Below, one piece after another: positions 42,247 through 50,892 of a stretch of 64,000 nucleotides of DNA. Both the position numbers and the translations under genes were made by a program. Origin of the DNA: JAWLBM01 sp041687675 (lineage in GTDB: Bacteria > Pseudomonadota > Alphaproteobacteria > Rhizobiales > Pleomorphomonadaceae); the NCBI GenBank assembly GCA_041687675.1, contig JAWLBM010000004.1:1-64000 (forward strand). The letters are read 5' to 3'. Each line of letters starts with the position of its first letter. Position 1 is the stretch's first letter. The notes beneath the pieces were generated by a model. It made no database searches. It was not told the DNA's origin and saw nothing but the letters and a program-made list of their open reading frames with translations.

Positions 42247-43751
42247 GTGGCGACCCTCTCGCGCTCGGCGCCCATCGCGGCGGCCACGATCGTCTCCTCG
42301 CGGAGGTCCTCGCGGTCGATCAGCGCGGCGACCCGGCCTTCGCGCACCACGAGCACCCGGTCTGCCACATGGACCAGTTCCTGGGCGTCGGAACTCAGCA
42401 GCACCACCGCCTTTCCTTCGGAGGCGAAGCCGCGGAGCATTCCGTAGATCTCCCGCTTGGTGTCCACGTCGACGCCGCGGGTGGGGTCGTTCAGCAGCAG
42501 GATCGACGGATCGTGCGGCATCCACTTGGCGAGGGCGACCTTCTGCTGGTTTCCGCCGGAGAGCGCCTGCGCCGCTCGCGAGAGATCACCCCTGATCGAG
42601 AAGTGGGCGGCGAGATCGCGCGTGGTGCGCCGCTCGCCGGCCCGGTCGCGAAGCCTCAGGGCCGGCCACCGGGCGAAGGCCGGCAGCATCAGGTTGGTCG
42701 CGATCGAATGCAGAAGGTGAAGTCCCTCACGCTTGCGGTCCGCCGGCACATAGGCCATGCCGAGCCGGTTCGCCTCCGGCACCGAGCGCGGCAGCGCCGG
42801 CCGGTCGCCGACCACCGCCCGGCGGACCTTCGCCGGAATCGCGCCGTAGAGCCCGAGAAGCAGATCCTCCTGGCCCTGGCCGACCAGGCCACCGATCCCG
42901 AACACCTCGCCGCGCCTGATCTCGACGGAGACGTCCCGCATCGCGCCCGCCGAGAAGCCCTCGACCGAGAGCGCCGGGCGGTGCTCCCGGTCGGAGGTCC
43001 AGGAGGGGAAGAGGTCGCCCGGATCCCGCCCCACCATGAGGCGCACGAGGCCGGGGCCGCTGACGCCCTGCATCGGCTGGTCCGCGGTGCGCACGCCGTC
43101 CTTCAGCACGGTGACGTAGTCGCAGATCGCGAGCACCTCGTTCAGCCGGTGCGAGATGTAGAGGATCGCCAGTCCCTCGGAGGACAGCCGGGCGACCAGC
43201 GCGGCCAGCGTGCCGGCTTCCGTCGAGGAGAGCGAGGAGGTCGGCTCGTCGAGTATCAGCACGCGCGGGCGGCGATGGAGCGCCTTGGCGATCTCCACCA
43301 TCTGGCGCCGGCCGAGGGAAAGCTCGGCGACGGGCCGGTCCAGCGGCTCGTCGAGCCCGACAAGGTCCAGCGCCGCGCGGGTGCTCCGGGCGAGGGCGCG
43401 GTAGTCGATCAGCCCGCGGCGCCGCGGGAAGTCGCCGATGCCGATGTTCTCGGCGATCGACAGGCTGCCGGTCAGGCTCAATTCCTGCTGGACGACGGCA
43501 ACGCCGGCGGCGCGGGCGCCGGCCGGGTTGAAGGAAGCCACGGGCCGGCCGTCGACCTCGATCCGCCCGCCGTCGGGCCTGAGCGCGCCCGACAGCAGGT
43601 TGATCAGGGTCGACTTCCCGGCCCCGTTCTCCCCGAGGAGGGCGTGAACCCTGCCCGGGAGGAGTTCGATCGTGACGTCGCGAAGGACCTCGTTGCCGAA
43701 GAAGGACTTCGACACGCCCCTCGCGGCGAGGATCGGCGCCGCCGCCGTCAC
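42243..43751 (-). CDS. Ribose-type ABC ATPase with two nucleotide domains (RbsA/MglA family)
   Basis: A 502-residue double ABC ATPase. The first domain has GENGAGKST near 40-48, the signature ELSLGRRQ and LILDEPTSSLS. The second has GLVGQGQEDLL in place of a canonical Walker A, as usual in the family, then ALSGGNQQK and LLLNDPTRGVD. The Asn in LLLNDPTRG (where most ATPases have Asp) is typical of the second half of RbsA. It is placed 12 bases after the binding-protein stop. Function: energises the CUT2 importer. Confidence 0.92.
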   Translation of the reverse strand: MTAAAPILAARGVSKSFFGNEVLRDVTIELLPGRVHALLGENGAGKSTLINLLSGALRPDGGRIEVDGRPVASFNPAGARAAGVAVVQQELSLTGSLSIAENIGIGDFPRRRGLIDYRALARSTRAALDLVGLDEPLDRPVAELSLGRRQMVEIAKALHRRPRVLILDEPTSSLSSTEAGTLAALVARLSSEGLAILYISHRLNEVLAICDYVTVLKDGVRTADQPMQGVSGPGLVRLMVGRDPGDLFPSWTSDREHRPALSVEGFSAGAMRDVSVEIRRGEVFGIGGLVGQGQEDLLLGLYGAIPAKVRRAVVGDRPALPRSVPEANRLGMAYVPADRKREGLHLLHSIATNLMLPAFARWPALRLRDRAGERRTTRDLAAHFSIRGDLSRAAQALSGGNQQKVALAKWMPHDPSILLLNDPTRGVDVDTKREIYGMLRGFASEGKAVVLLSSDAQELVHVADRVLVVREGRVAALIDREDLREETIVAAAMGAERERVAT

Positions 43752-43763
43752 CGAGGCCCGCCC

Positions 43764-44807
43764 TTACTGCTGGGAGAGCAGCTTGTCGAACAGGGCGTCG
43801 TCGTAGGGCGAGTAGATGTAGCCGTCCGCCGGGAAGTCTCCGGCGCGGGCGAGGTACTCGTCGATGTTGCTGTCGTCGATGATCGGCAGCGGCACTTCCA
43901 CGAAGGCCGGAATGTCCCTGCCTTCGAGGGCCTGCACGGCCGTGTAGGTAGCGAAGGCGCCGAGCCAGTTCGGCTGCATGGTCGCCCAGGCGGTCAGCCC
44001 CTTGTCCTTCCAGAGTTCGAGGAACTGGCGGGCGTTCTCGCCCGTCATCGGCACCATCTCCCGCCCCTGCTTGTCCATGGCCAGGATCGCGCCGGCGGAA
44101 AGGGCGCCGCCCAGCGACAGGATGCCGTCGATCTCGGGATGCGCGAACAGGAGGCTGGTCACCGCCTCCTGTGCCGGAGCGACGTTGTACGCCGTGTTGG
44201 TCTCCGCCAGGACCTCGACCTCCGGGTTGGCGGCGAGCACCGGGTCGGCGCCCTTGCGGCGGTCGTCGCTGACCGACACGCCGGCGGGTCCGTTGAGGAT
44301 CAGGATCTTGCCCTTGCCGCCCATCTTGTCGATCAGGAACTCGGCGGCCTGGGTGCCCCACTTGTTGGAGTCGGTGTTGATCTTGGCGGTCACCTCGTCG
44401 GTGTCGACGAGGCTGTCGAAGTTGATGATCGCGATCCCCTTGGCGCAGGCGTCCGCGACCACGCGGCCGGGCGCCGACGAGGAGCCGGCGATCAGGATGA
44501 TCGCGTCCACGTCCGCGTCGATCATCGACTGGATCTGCTGGATCTGGACGTTTGCGTCGCCCTGGGCGTCGGTGATCACCAGTTCGTCGACGAGGCCCTG
44601 CTCCTTCAACTTCGCGACCTGGTCCGCGATGGTCCCCTCGGTCTGCTTCATCCAGGTGGGCACCGAGTAGATGTTCGCCCAGCCGATCGTATAGGGCGGC
44701 TTGCGATCGCCCTTGATGCACTTGGCGGCGGCGTTCGCCTCGGAAGCGGCGGACGCGCCGGTCAACACGGCCAGACAGCTCAGGACGGCGAGTTTCGAAG
44801 ACATCAT
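43764..44807 (-). CDS. Ribose-type substrate-binding protein (RbsB/cluster B)
   Basis: A 347-residue periplasmic binding protein. After the MMSSKLAVLSCLAVLTGASA signal the mature part starts near AAAKCIKG. Motifs include IGWANIYSVPTWMKQTEG, the hinge-side IINFDSLVDTDEVTA and LNGPAGVSVSDDRRKGADPV. The pattern fits CUT2-type binding proteins for pentoses and polyols, but the length and Cys near the mature start are slightly unusual. CAGGAA close before the ATG at 44807 supports that start over an ATG ten codons upstream. It faces the IclR gene across a 22-bp dyad. Confidence 0.88.
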   Translation of the reverse strand: MMSSKLAVLSCLAVLTGASAASEANAAAKCIKGDRKPPYTIGWANIYSVPTWMKQTEGTIADQVAKLKEQGLVDELVITDAQGDANVQIQQIQSMIDADVDAIILIAGSSSAPGRVVADACAKGIAIINFDSLVDTDEVTAKINTDSNKWGTQAAEFLIDKMGGKGKILILNGPAGVSVSDDRRKGADPVLAANPEVEVLAETNTAYNVAPAQEAVTSLLFAHPEIDGILSLGGALSAGAILAMDKQGREMVPMTGENARQFLELWKDKGLTAWATMQPNWLGAFATYTAVQALEGRDIPAFVEVPLPIIDDSNIDEYLARAGDFPADGYIYSPYDDALFDKLLSQQ

Positions 44808-44930
44808 GTTCCTGGATCCCCCTGCTGGTTCCATCACTCATGCGAATGGCCCAAAGTGGACGCGGCCCCTCCGGTCGCCGTGTTCGGCGGCCGTTCCCTC
44901 CCGATCCGCTCCGACCAATCCCAGCTTGAT

Positions 44931-44971
44931 ACTGTCCGACATTTCGGACAGTATGCCCGTATTCCGGACAG
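44931..44971. promoter_or_regulatory. 22-bp dyad plus half-site, probable IclR operator
   Basis: ACTGTCCGA-N4-TCGGACAGT (44931-44952) is a perfect dyad with 9-base arms. CGGACAG recurs 20 bases on at 44965-44971, two helical turns away on the same face. It lies in the divergent region between binding-protein and IclR genes, where the local regulator would bind. Confidence 0.7.
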
Positions 44972-45038
44972 CTGAATGCTAGACCCGTGCCGGACAACAT
45001 TCAAGCGCAGCGATATTCGGCGAGCGCGGGGAGATTGC

Positions 45039-45845
45039 ATGCAGGAACTGCAGTTTGGTGCTCCGGCGGCAACGGAGGCCCGGGCGCCCCTCCCGCTCGG
45101 CGACCGGAGGCGGGGTATCGACCGCACGGTGATGCTCCTCGAGGCCCTGCTGCAGCAGCGCCGGCCGCTCCGCGTCTCCGAGATCGCGAAGCTGATCGGC
45201 GCCCCGCGCTCCACCACCTACGAGATCGTCAACTGCCTGCTCGAGGCGGAGATGCTCGAGCAGGCTGGCCCCGAGGGCCGGGTCTACTTCGGCCGCGCGA
45301 TGCACCTGTTCGGCTGGGCCTACGGCCACCACGGCGAGCAGAACCGCCGGATCGCCGAGACCCTGGACCGGCTCGCCGCAGAGACGGGCGAGACCGTCCA
45401 GGTCTGCGCGCTTCGCGGCAACAAGTACGTGGTCCTGGACTGCCGCGACTCCCCGGGGCCCTTCCGGATCTCCAGCGAGGTGGGCGCCGCGGTCCCGATT
45501 CCCTGGACGGCCTCCGGACGCCTGCTGCTGGCGCACATGGGCGAGGACGAGATCCGGGCCTTCGTTCCCGCCGAGGATTATCGGCTGCCGGACGGAAGGT
45601 TCATCGCCGAAGAGGATTTCCTCGTCGAGGTGGCCGAGGCGCGACGCCTCGGCTACAGCGAGACGCACGCGCTTGCCGACCGGTTCACCTGGTGCATGGC
45701 CGCGCCGATCCGCGATGGCCGGGCTCACGTTTCACGGACCCTGTGCTTCGTTCTCCCGATCGACACCCCGGAGCAGCGACGCCAGGAACTGCTCGAGCTT
45801 CTCCTTGCAAGCGCGGCGACGCTGTCGCTGGCCGGCGGCACCTGA
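45039..45845 (+). CDS. IclR family transcriptional regulator
   Basis: A 268-residue regulator. After a variable leader of about 27 residues, residues about 30-90 form the winged helix (LLEALLQQRRPLRVSEIAKLIGAPRSTTYEIVNCLLE). The effector domain follows, with VWDC-like LDCRDSPGPFRIS, IPWTASGRLLLAHM and LADRFTWCMAAPI. The ATG at 45039 has GGGGAGA upstream and is preferred; an ATG at 44976 would add 21 residues and run over the spacer next to the dyad. It likely controls the RbsABC-type operon from 44807 and perhaps the neighbouring deacylase genes. Confidence 0.87.
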   Translation: MQELQFGAPAATEARAPLPLGDRRRGIDRTVMLLEALLQQRRPLRVSEIAKLIGAPRSTTYEIVNCLLEAEMLEQAGPEGRVYFGRAMHLFGWAYGHHGEQNRRIAETLDRLAAETGETVQVCALRGNKYVVLDCRDSPGPFRISSEVGAAVPIPWTASGRLLLAHMGEDEIRAFVPAEDYRLPDGRFIAEEDFLVEVAEARRLGYSETHALADRFTWCMAAPIRDGRAHVSRTLCFVLPIDTPEQRRQELLELLLASAATLSLAGGT

Positions 45846-46101
45846 GGTGGCCAGATACCTTCCCGTGCCGCCGGGGAGGAACTTCAGTCCGCCGCCGCCC
45901 GCCGCCCGGCGCGTGCTGGAGGCTCTCGAGCCGGCTCAGTTCCTGATCGCGCCCGGCACCGCGACCCCCGAGTTGCAAGGCCGGAACGAGGCCCGTCGGC
46001 GAGAGCGCCCAGTCGTTTCGAACCTGATCACCAAGCCTATCGACCGGCCGCGCCCGTAGCCCACGTACCGCTGCCGGGCGCCGTCGGATCGGACCGAAGG
46101 C

Positions 46102-47262
46102 CTACCGCGCCAGTGCGGCGAACAGGAAAGGCTGGACCGACCCGCGGTCCAGTTCCGCGCCCAGCCCCGGACCCTTCGGCAGGGGCATCCTGCCGTCCCG
46201 CACAGTCGCCTCGAGGGGCTCGGTCAGAACCGGCCGGTAGTCGGGCTCCGCCGTATGGTCCGGGAAGCACTCCAGGACCATGAAATTGGTGATGCACGCA
46301 GCGAGTTGCGCCGCCACCACGGTTCCCAGGGTGGAGCCGTAGTTGTGCGGCGCGACGCATGCATTGTAGGCCTCCGCTAGGGCGGCGATCTTCTTCGCCT
46401 CCATGATGCCGCCGGTGTTGCAGACGTCCGGCTGCACGATCGAGACCACGCCGGTTTCGAGGAGCGTGCGGAAGCCGTAGCGGGTATAGACCCTCTCGCC
46501 GGCCGCGATCGGAATGCGGGTGAGCTGGCCGATGCGCTGCAGGACGTGGGGGAGCGCCGGGTCGACGGGCTCTTCGATGAAGCGGATCCCGATCGGCTCG
46601 ATCGCCTCGAGGACCCGGGACAGCTGGTCGGTGCTCAGTCCGCCGCTGAGGTCCAGCATCAGCTCGATCTCGGGCCCCACCCGGTCGCGGATCGCGGATA
46701 GCAAATCGCGGACGTGCGTGGCCATTCCCGGATCCGCGGACCGGCGCACGGGGTGCCGTACGACCGTGACCGGGTCGGGCAGACCGAGCGGATAGAGCTT
46801 GAGCCTGCTGTAGCCGCGGTCGACCATGCGTGCGGCGGCTCGCGCGAAGTCGTCGTGGCTGGAGCAGCCGACCCACCATCCGTTCGCATAGACCGGCAGG
46901 TCGTCCGCAACCGCTCCGCCAAGGAGATCGTACACGGGCGCGCCGAGGTCCCGGCCCTTGATGTCCCACAGGGCATGGTCGATGGCGCTCAGGCCCGCCA
47001 TGACGATGGCGCCGCCTCCCTTGGTCCAGAAGCCGACGTCGTAGATGCGGCTCCAGATCAACTCGCAGCGGCGTGGATCCTCGCCGAGGACGAAGCGCTC
47101 GACCATGTCGCGGACCATGGCCGCGGCGGCTTCGGTGCCCACGCCGTAGGCGATGCCCGCTTCACCGAGGCCGGAGATGCCGGCATCGGTTTCCAGCTCG
47201 AGCAGGACGGCCCTGCGAAAGCCCGTGGGGACGACGTAGATCTTGGCGGCGGTGACGATCAC
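46102..47262 (-). CDS. MR/MLE-family sugar-acid dehydratase (galactonate/gluconate type)
   Basis: A 386-residue enolase-superfamily enzyme. IMLDLSGG-like ELMLDLSGG, FIEEPVDP and AAGERVYTRYGF supply the three metal ligands, followed by VQPDVCNTGGI and VAPHNYGSTLGT with the catalytic His. The PHN near the C-terminus and the EEPV motif resemble galactonate dehydratase relatives. The start is GTG at 47262 with GGAGGG before it. It lies downstream of the LysR gene on the same strand but after a stem-loop, so it may have its own promoter. The acid substrate is undetermined. Confidence 0.82.
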   Translation of the reverse strand: MIVTAAKIYVVPTGFRRAVLLELETDAGISGLGEAGIAYGVGTEAAAAMVRDMVERFVLGEDPRRCELIWSRIYDVGFWTKGGGAIVMAGLSAIDHALWDIKGRDLGAPVYDLLGGAVADDLPVYANGWWVGCSSHDDFARAAARMVDRGYSRLKLYPLGLPDPVTVVRHPVRRSADPGMATHVRDLLSAIRDRVGPEIELMLDLSGGLSTDQLSRVLEAIEPIGIRFIEEPVDPALPHVLQRIGQLTRIPIAAGERVYTRYGFRTLLETGVVSIVQPDVCNTGGIMEAKKIAALAEAYNACVAPHNYGSTLGTVVAAQLAACITNFMVLECFPDHTAEPDYRPVLTEPLEATVRDGRMPLPKGPGLGAELDRGSVQPFLFAALAR

Positions 47263-47349
47263 GGTGCGAGGGCCCTCCGGACGATGCAGCGATGCGATCG
47301 TGAGCCGTGACCCCGGTCCGTCCAAAGGAAAGTTTTTCAGCCCGTGGGT

Positions 47350-47369
47350 CGCGGGAAGAATAACCCGCG
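47350..47369 (-). terminator. Stem-loop just after the LysR stop
   Basis: CGCGGG-N8-CCCGCG forms 6-base arms immediately after the stop of the minus-strand LysR gene, with an AT-rich loop. No clear T-run follows directly. It could end or reduce transcription before the MR/MLE gene. Confidence 0.4.
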
Positions 47370-48290
47370 TCAGCCCAGGAGCTCGGCGAGCGCGCGTTCC
47401 TCCGCCTGCATCTCCGCGATCAACCAGTCCCTGACCTCCTCGACGACGGGGCGCAGCGGTCGCTGGCTGGAATGGACGAGGTGGTAGCTGCGCTCGGTTT
47501 GTATCACCGGCTTCGCCGCCTGGACGAGAAGCCCGTCGAGGACGAGCCGCGAGGCGACCGATGTCCAGGCGAGCGCCATGCCCTGGCCGCTCAACGCCGA
47601 CTGCAGCACCACGGAATAGTCGGAGAAGGCGAGCCGCTCGAAACGCGGCGGCATGGCGAGCCCGCCCGCGGCGCAGAACTCGGGCCAGTCGAACCAGTGG
47701 TCGGTGAGGCTGATCAGCGTGGGGACGCCCTTCGCCGCCTCGAACGGACCGTGGTCGCGAACATAGAGGGGCGCGGCGACGGCGAGCACGCGCTCCGGAG
47801 CGAAGAACCCGGAGAGGCGCCGGCTGTCCTCGCCGCTCGCAACCCGCAGGCCGAGGTCGCAATTGTGCAGCGGCCCGCCGACGCTGCCCGCGATGAGCTG
47901 GAACTGCAGCTGGACGTCCGGGAAGCGGCCACGGAAGGCGTCATAGCGCCTCATGAGCCAGTGGGTGGCCATGCCGGAGGAGATCGACAGCATGACGACT
48001 TCGCGGCTGGAGTCATAGCCGTCGAACTCGGCCAGGGCGCTCTCGATCGAGTGGAACGCCCGGGTGGTGACCCGGCTGAGCCGCTCGCCGATCTCGGTGA
48101 GTTCCAGCTTCGGGCCGGCCCTGCGGAACAGCTTGTGCCCGATGTGACGCTCCAGCGCGGCGATGGCGTGGCTCACCGCCGGCTGGGTGATGTTCAGTTC
48201 ATCGGCCGCGCGCGAGAAGCTACCGAGCCGCGCCGCGGTCTCGAAGGCGAAAAGCGCGTTGGTCGATGGCAGGCGGCGTCGGAGCTGCAT
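47370..48290 (-). CDS. LysR family transcriptional regulator (GcvA type)
   Basis: A 306-residue LysR protein. The N-terminal winged helix is clear (LPSTNALFAFETAARLGSFS, AADELNITQPAVSHAIAALE), followed by the effector-binding domain with LISLTDHWFDWPEF and VVLQSALSGQGMALAWTS. The opening RRRLPSTNALFAFE is that of the GcvA branch. It is divergent from the class V aminotransferase gene and upstream of the MR/MLE gene, so it may regulate either side. A candidate ATGATCAT dyad lies just upstream. Confidence 0.88.
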   Translation of the reverse strand: MQLRRRLPSTNALFAFETAARLGSFSRAADELNITQPAVSHAIAALERHIGHKLFRRAGPKLELTEIGERLSRVTTRAFHSIESALAEFDGYDSSREVVMLSISSGMATHWLMRRYDAFRGRFPDVQLQFQLIAGSVGGPLHNCDLGLRVASGEDSRRLSGFFAPERVLAVAAPLYVRDHGPFEAAKGVPTLISLTDHWFDWPEFCAAGGLAMPPRFERLAFSDYSVVLQSALSGQGMALAWTSVASRLVLDGLLVQAAKPVIQTERSYHLVHSSQRPLRPVVEEVRDWLIAEMQAEERALAELLG

Positions 48291-48304
48291 GAATGCAGTT
48301 TATG

Positions 48305-48312
48305 ATGATCAT
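48305..48312. promoter_or_regulatory. 8-bp dyad before the LysR gene
   Basis: ATGATCAT lies 15 bases upstream of the LysR start, in an AT-richer patch (48295-48325) between divergent genes. It could be part of a LysR site or simply promoter sequence; the arms are too short to be sure. Confidence 0.25.
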
Positions 48313-48453
48313 GAGATTTTTCCAGCTTTCTGACCGGGGTCCCGGGTGCGACCCTCGGGTTGGCTCCAAAAGGTGATCGACGGGGCGCGGGCAGCGGTCG
48401 CGAGATGGCTCCCGACGACGCGGCCCATCGTCGGCGGAGGGTGCGGAGAGGGA

Positions 48454-49692
48454 ATGGAGATCGACGTCGAGGCCCTCAGGGATGATACGCCCGGCTGCCG
48501 GGCGGGGACGATCCACCTCAACAACGCCGGAGCGGCACTGATGCCGCGCCCGGTCATCGAGGCGGTGACCGCCCATCTTGCGCTGGAGGCCGACATCGGC
48601 GGCTACGAGGCCGAGGCCGAGGCGCAGGAATCGCTCGAGGGCTTCTACGGCGCAGCGGCGGCGCTCGTCGGCGGGACGGCCGACGAGATCGCCTATGTGG
48701 AAAGCGCCACGCGGGCCTGGCAGGCCGTTTTCGGAGCGATGGCCTGGAAGCCCGGCGACGAGGTCCTGACGGCCCGCTCCGAGTACGTCTCGGACATGAT
48801 CATGCTTCGGCAGGCGGAACGGCAGCTGGGGATCCGCGTCATCCTCGTCCCGGACACGGCGTCCGGCGACGTCGATGTCGAAGCGCTCGGGCGGATGATC
48901 TCGCCGCGGACCCGGCTGATCTGCATCTCGCACATTCCGACGAACGACGGGCTGGTGAACCCGGTCGTCGAGATCGGCGCGATCGCGCGCAGGCACGGAC
49001 TTCCATTTCTCCTCGACGCCTGCCAGTCCGTCGGCCAGATGCCGGTCGACGTCCGGGACATCGGTTGCACCATGCTGTCCGCCACCGGGCGCAAGTACCT
49101 CCGCGGGCCGCGCGGCACCGGGTTCCTCTGGGTCGCGCGGGACTGGGCGGAACAGCTCTCGCCGCTCGGTCTCGACGTCAGGTCCGCCGCATGGACGACG
49201 CCCGACCGCTTCGAGATCGCGCCGGCCGCTCGCCGATTCGAACTCTGGGAACGGTTCGTGGCGGGTCAGATCGGGCTCGGCGTCGCCTGCGACTACGCCC
49301 GGCGGATCGGAATGGAGGCGATCGGCGCGAGGATCGAGCAGTTGGCGCGGTATCTGAGGACGGCGCTCCTGGACGTCCCGGGCGTGACGGTCCGCGACCA
49401 GGGGGCCCGGCAAAGCGGCATCGTCACCTTTTCGCATACCAGCCTCCCGGCGGGAGATATCGTCGCTCGCCTTCGGCGCACCGCCGGGATCAACACGTCG
49501 GTATCGACCACACAACTGACACGGGATGCATTGATAAACCAAGGTGTTACGCACCTGGTCCGCGCCTCCGTGCACGCATTCAACACGCTCGACGAACTCG
49601 ACCGCCTCGTCGAGCAACTGGGTCGGTTCGCCACGTCGGCGAGCCGGTCCGCAGACCGGGACCGGGCGGCCTCAACTTCCTCATCCCGGTGA
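48454..49692 (+). CDS. Aminotransferase class V-fold PLP enzyme
   Basis: A 412-residue PLP enzyme of the cysteine desulfurase/isopenicillin epimerase fold. The cofactor Lys is K214 in ATGRKYLRGPRGTGFLW; D188 and Q191 in LLDACQSVGQ contact PLP. HLNNAGAALMP near 21-31 is the typical start. GGAGAGG upstream supports the ATG at 48454 over a GTG at 48346. The motif set resembles lyase-type members such as EgtE as well as epimerases and transaminases, so the reaction is open. Context with a polyamine-type importer and an ornithine cyclodeaminase homologue suggests breakdown of an amino compound. Confidence 0.82.
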   Translation: MEIDVEALRDDTPGCRAGTIHLNNAGAALMPRPVIEAVTAHLALEADIGGYEAEAEAQESLEGFYGAAAALVGGTADEIAYVESATRAWQAVFGAMAWKPGDEVLTARSEYVSDMIMLRQAERQLGIRVILVPDTASGDVDVEALGRMISPRTRLICISHIPTNDGLVNPVVEIGAIARRHGLPFLLDACQSVGQMPVDVRDIGCTMLSATGRKYLRGPRGTGFLWVARDWAEQLSPLGLDVRSAAWTTPDRFEIAPAARRFELWERFVAGQIGLGVACDYARRIGMEAIGARIEQLARYLRTALLDVPGVTVRDQGARQSGIVTFSHTSLPAGDIVARLRRTAGINTSVSTTQLTRDALINQGVTHLVRASVHAFNTLDELDRLVEQLGRFATSASRSADRDRAASTSSSR

Positions 49693-49732
49693 GGCAGACC
49701 TCACTCGCGGTGACCAGACGAAGGAACGCACC

Positions 49733-50833
49733 ATGACCCATCCAGTGACACGCCGCCGCATCATCCGCGGCATCGGTGCCGTCGGCCTCGGGGCGCTCGC
49801 CACGCCCGCCCTGATCGGGCGGGCCCGGGCCCAGGGCGGGCAGCTCAACGTGTGGTCCTACGCCGGTTTCATCACCGACGAGTTCCGGAGGGAGTTCGAG
49901 GAGAAAACCGGGATCAGCGTCAATGTGCGGCTCGTCTCCGACCAGGGTGAGCAGTACAACCTCATGGTCGCGGAGGGCGGCAACCACAGTGCGGACATTG
50001 TCTGCGTCGCCGGCCACCGCTTCTACCAGTTCGTCGACGCCGGACTGCTCGAGCCGATCGACCTGGACCGGCTCGAAAACTGGTCGCGGGTCGAGCAGGA
50101 GTATGCAGACGCTGAATGGGTGACGCGTCGCGGCCGGATCTGGGGTGTGCCGCTGGTCGTCGTCTCGACCGGCCTCATCTACAACACCGAGGAGATGGAA
50201 GCGCCGCAAAGCCTGGCGGTGATGTTCGATCCCGAGAATGCGGGACGGACCACCTACCAGATCCAGGACTTCTTTCCGCTGGCGATGAACTTCCTCGGCT
50301 ACGACGGCAGCGCCCGCAGCTATGCGCACGACCCGGCGGTCGCACAGCGGGCGGTGAACGCCACCCGCGACTTCCTGATCGAGCACAAGGACAAGGTCCG
50401 GCGTTACTACGACGCCGCCACCGAGGTGCAGCAGATGCTGGTGAACGGCGACGTACGCGTCGCGGCCGGCAGTTCGGGCCCGGCGGCCCAGTTGATCCTG
50501 GACGGGTTCCCGGCCGGCTACGTGATCCCGCGTGAGGGCGGGCTCGCATACGCCTACGGGTTCAACATCGCCGCGAACGCCGCGAACCTCGACAACGCCT
50601 ACACGTTCCTCAACGCCCTTCTCGCCTCGCCGGAGAACGGTGCCGCCATCGTCCGGTCCACCGGATACAATTCGGCGCTGAAGGGAGTGGAGGAACTCCT
50701 CACCGACGCCGAGCGCTCGGTCCTGGCGCTGTCGCCGGAGGAGCGCGCCAGGCTGTCATGGGTGGAGGTGGAGACCGCCGCCTTCATCTTCGACCTGATC
50801 GACACCGCTGCCGAGGAGATCCGGGCGGCTTGA
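49733..50833 (+). CDS. Polyamine/amine-type ABC substrate-binding protein (PotD/PotF family)
   Basis: A 366-residue periplasmic protein with a Tat-like leader (TRRRIIRGIGAVGLGALA, cleavage near RARAQ at about 32-36). The mature start QLNVWSYAGFITDEF is the cluster D polyamine-binding pattern, with GVPLVVVSTGLIYNTEEM and VIPREGGLAYAYGFNIA following. AAGGA lies about ten bases before the ATG. It heads a four-gene transporter set and probably binds a cationic amine or amino acid derivative. The specificity cannot be read from these motifs. Confidence 0.88.
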   Translation: MTHPVTRRRIIRGIGAVGLGALATPALIGRARAQGGQLNVWSYAGFITDEFRREFEEKTGISVNVRLVSDQGEQYNLMVAEGGNHSADIVCVAGHRFYQFVDAGLLEPIDLDRLENWSRVEQEYADAEWVTRRGRIWGVPLVVVSTGLIYNTEEMEAPQSLAVMFDPENAGRTTYQIQDFFPLAMNFLGYDGSARSYAHDPAVAQRAVNATRDFLIEHKDKVRRYYDAATEVQQMLVNGDVRVAAGSSGPAAQLILDGFPAGYVIPREGGLAYAYGFNIAANAANLDNAYTFLNALLASPENGAAIVRSTGYNSALKGVEELLTDAERSVLALSPEERARLSWVEVETAAFIFDLIDTAAEEIRAA

Positions 50834-50842
50834 CGCCACGGC

Positions 50843-50875
50843 GCCCGGCGGCGGCCACGAGCGCCGCCTCCGGGC
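50843..50875 (+). other. Intercistronic stem-loop after the binding-protein gene
   Basis: GCCCGG-CGGCG pairs with CGCCG-CCT-CCGGGC (two stems of 6 and 5 bases with a 3-base bulge and an 8-base loop), between the binding-protein stop and the permease start. There is no T-run. Same placement as at three other importer operons in this window. Confidence 0.5.
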
Positions 50876-50892
50876 CCGTTCCGGTTGAAGAG

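Noticed and set aside
42369..44975. An 868-codon plus-strand open frame opposite the RbsA and RbsB genes
   Set aside because: High GC gives long antisense frames. Its composition is His/Asp/Arg/Gly biased and motif-free, while the minus strand encodes two well-supported proteins.
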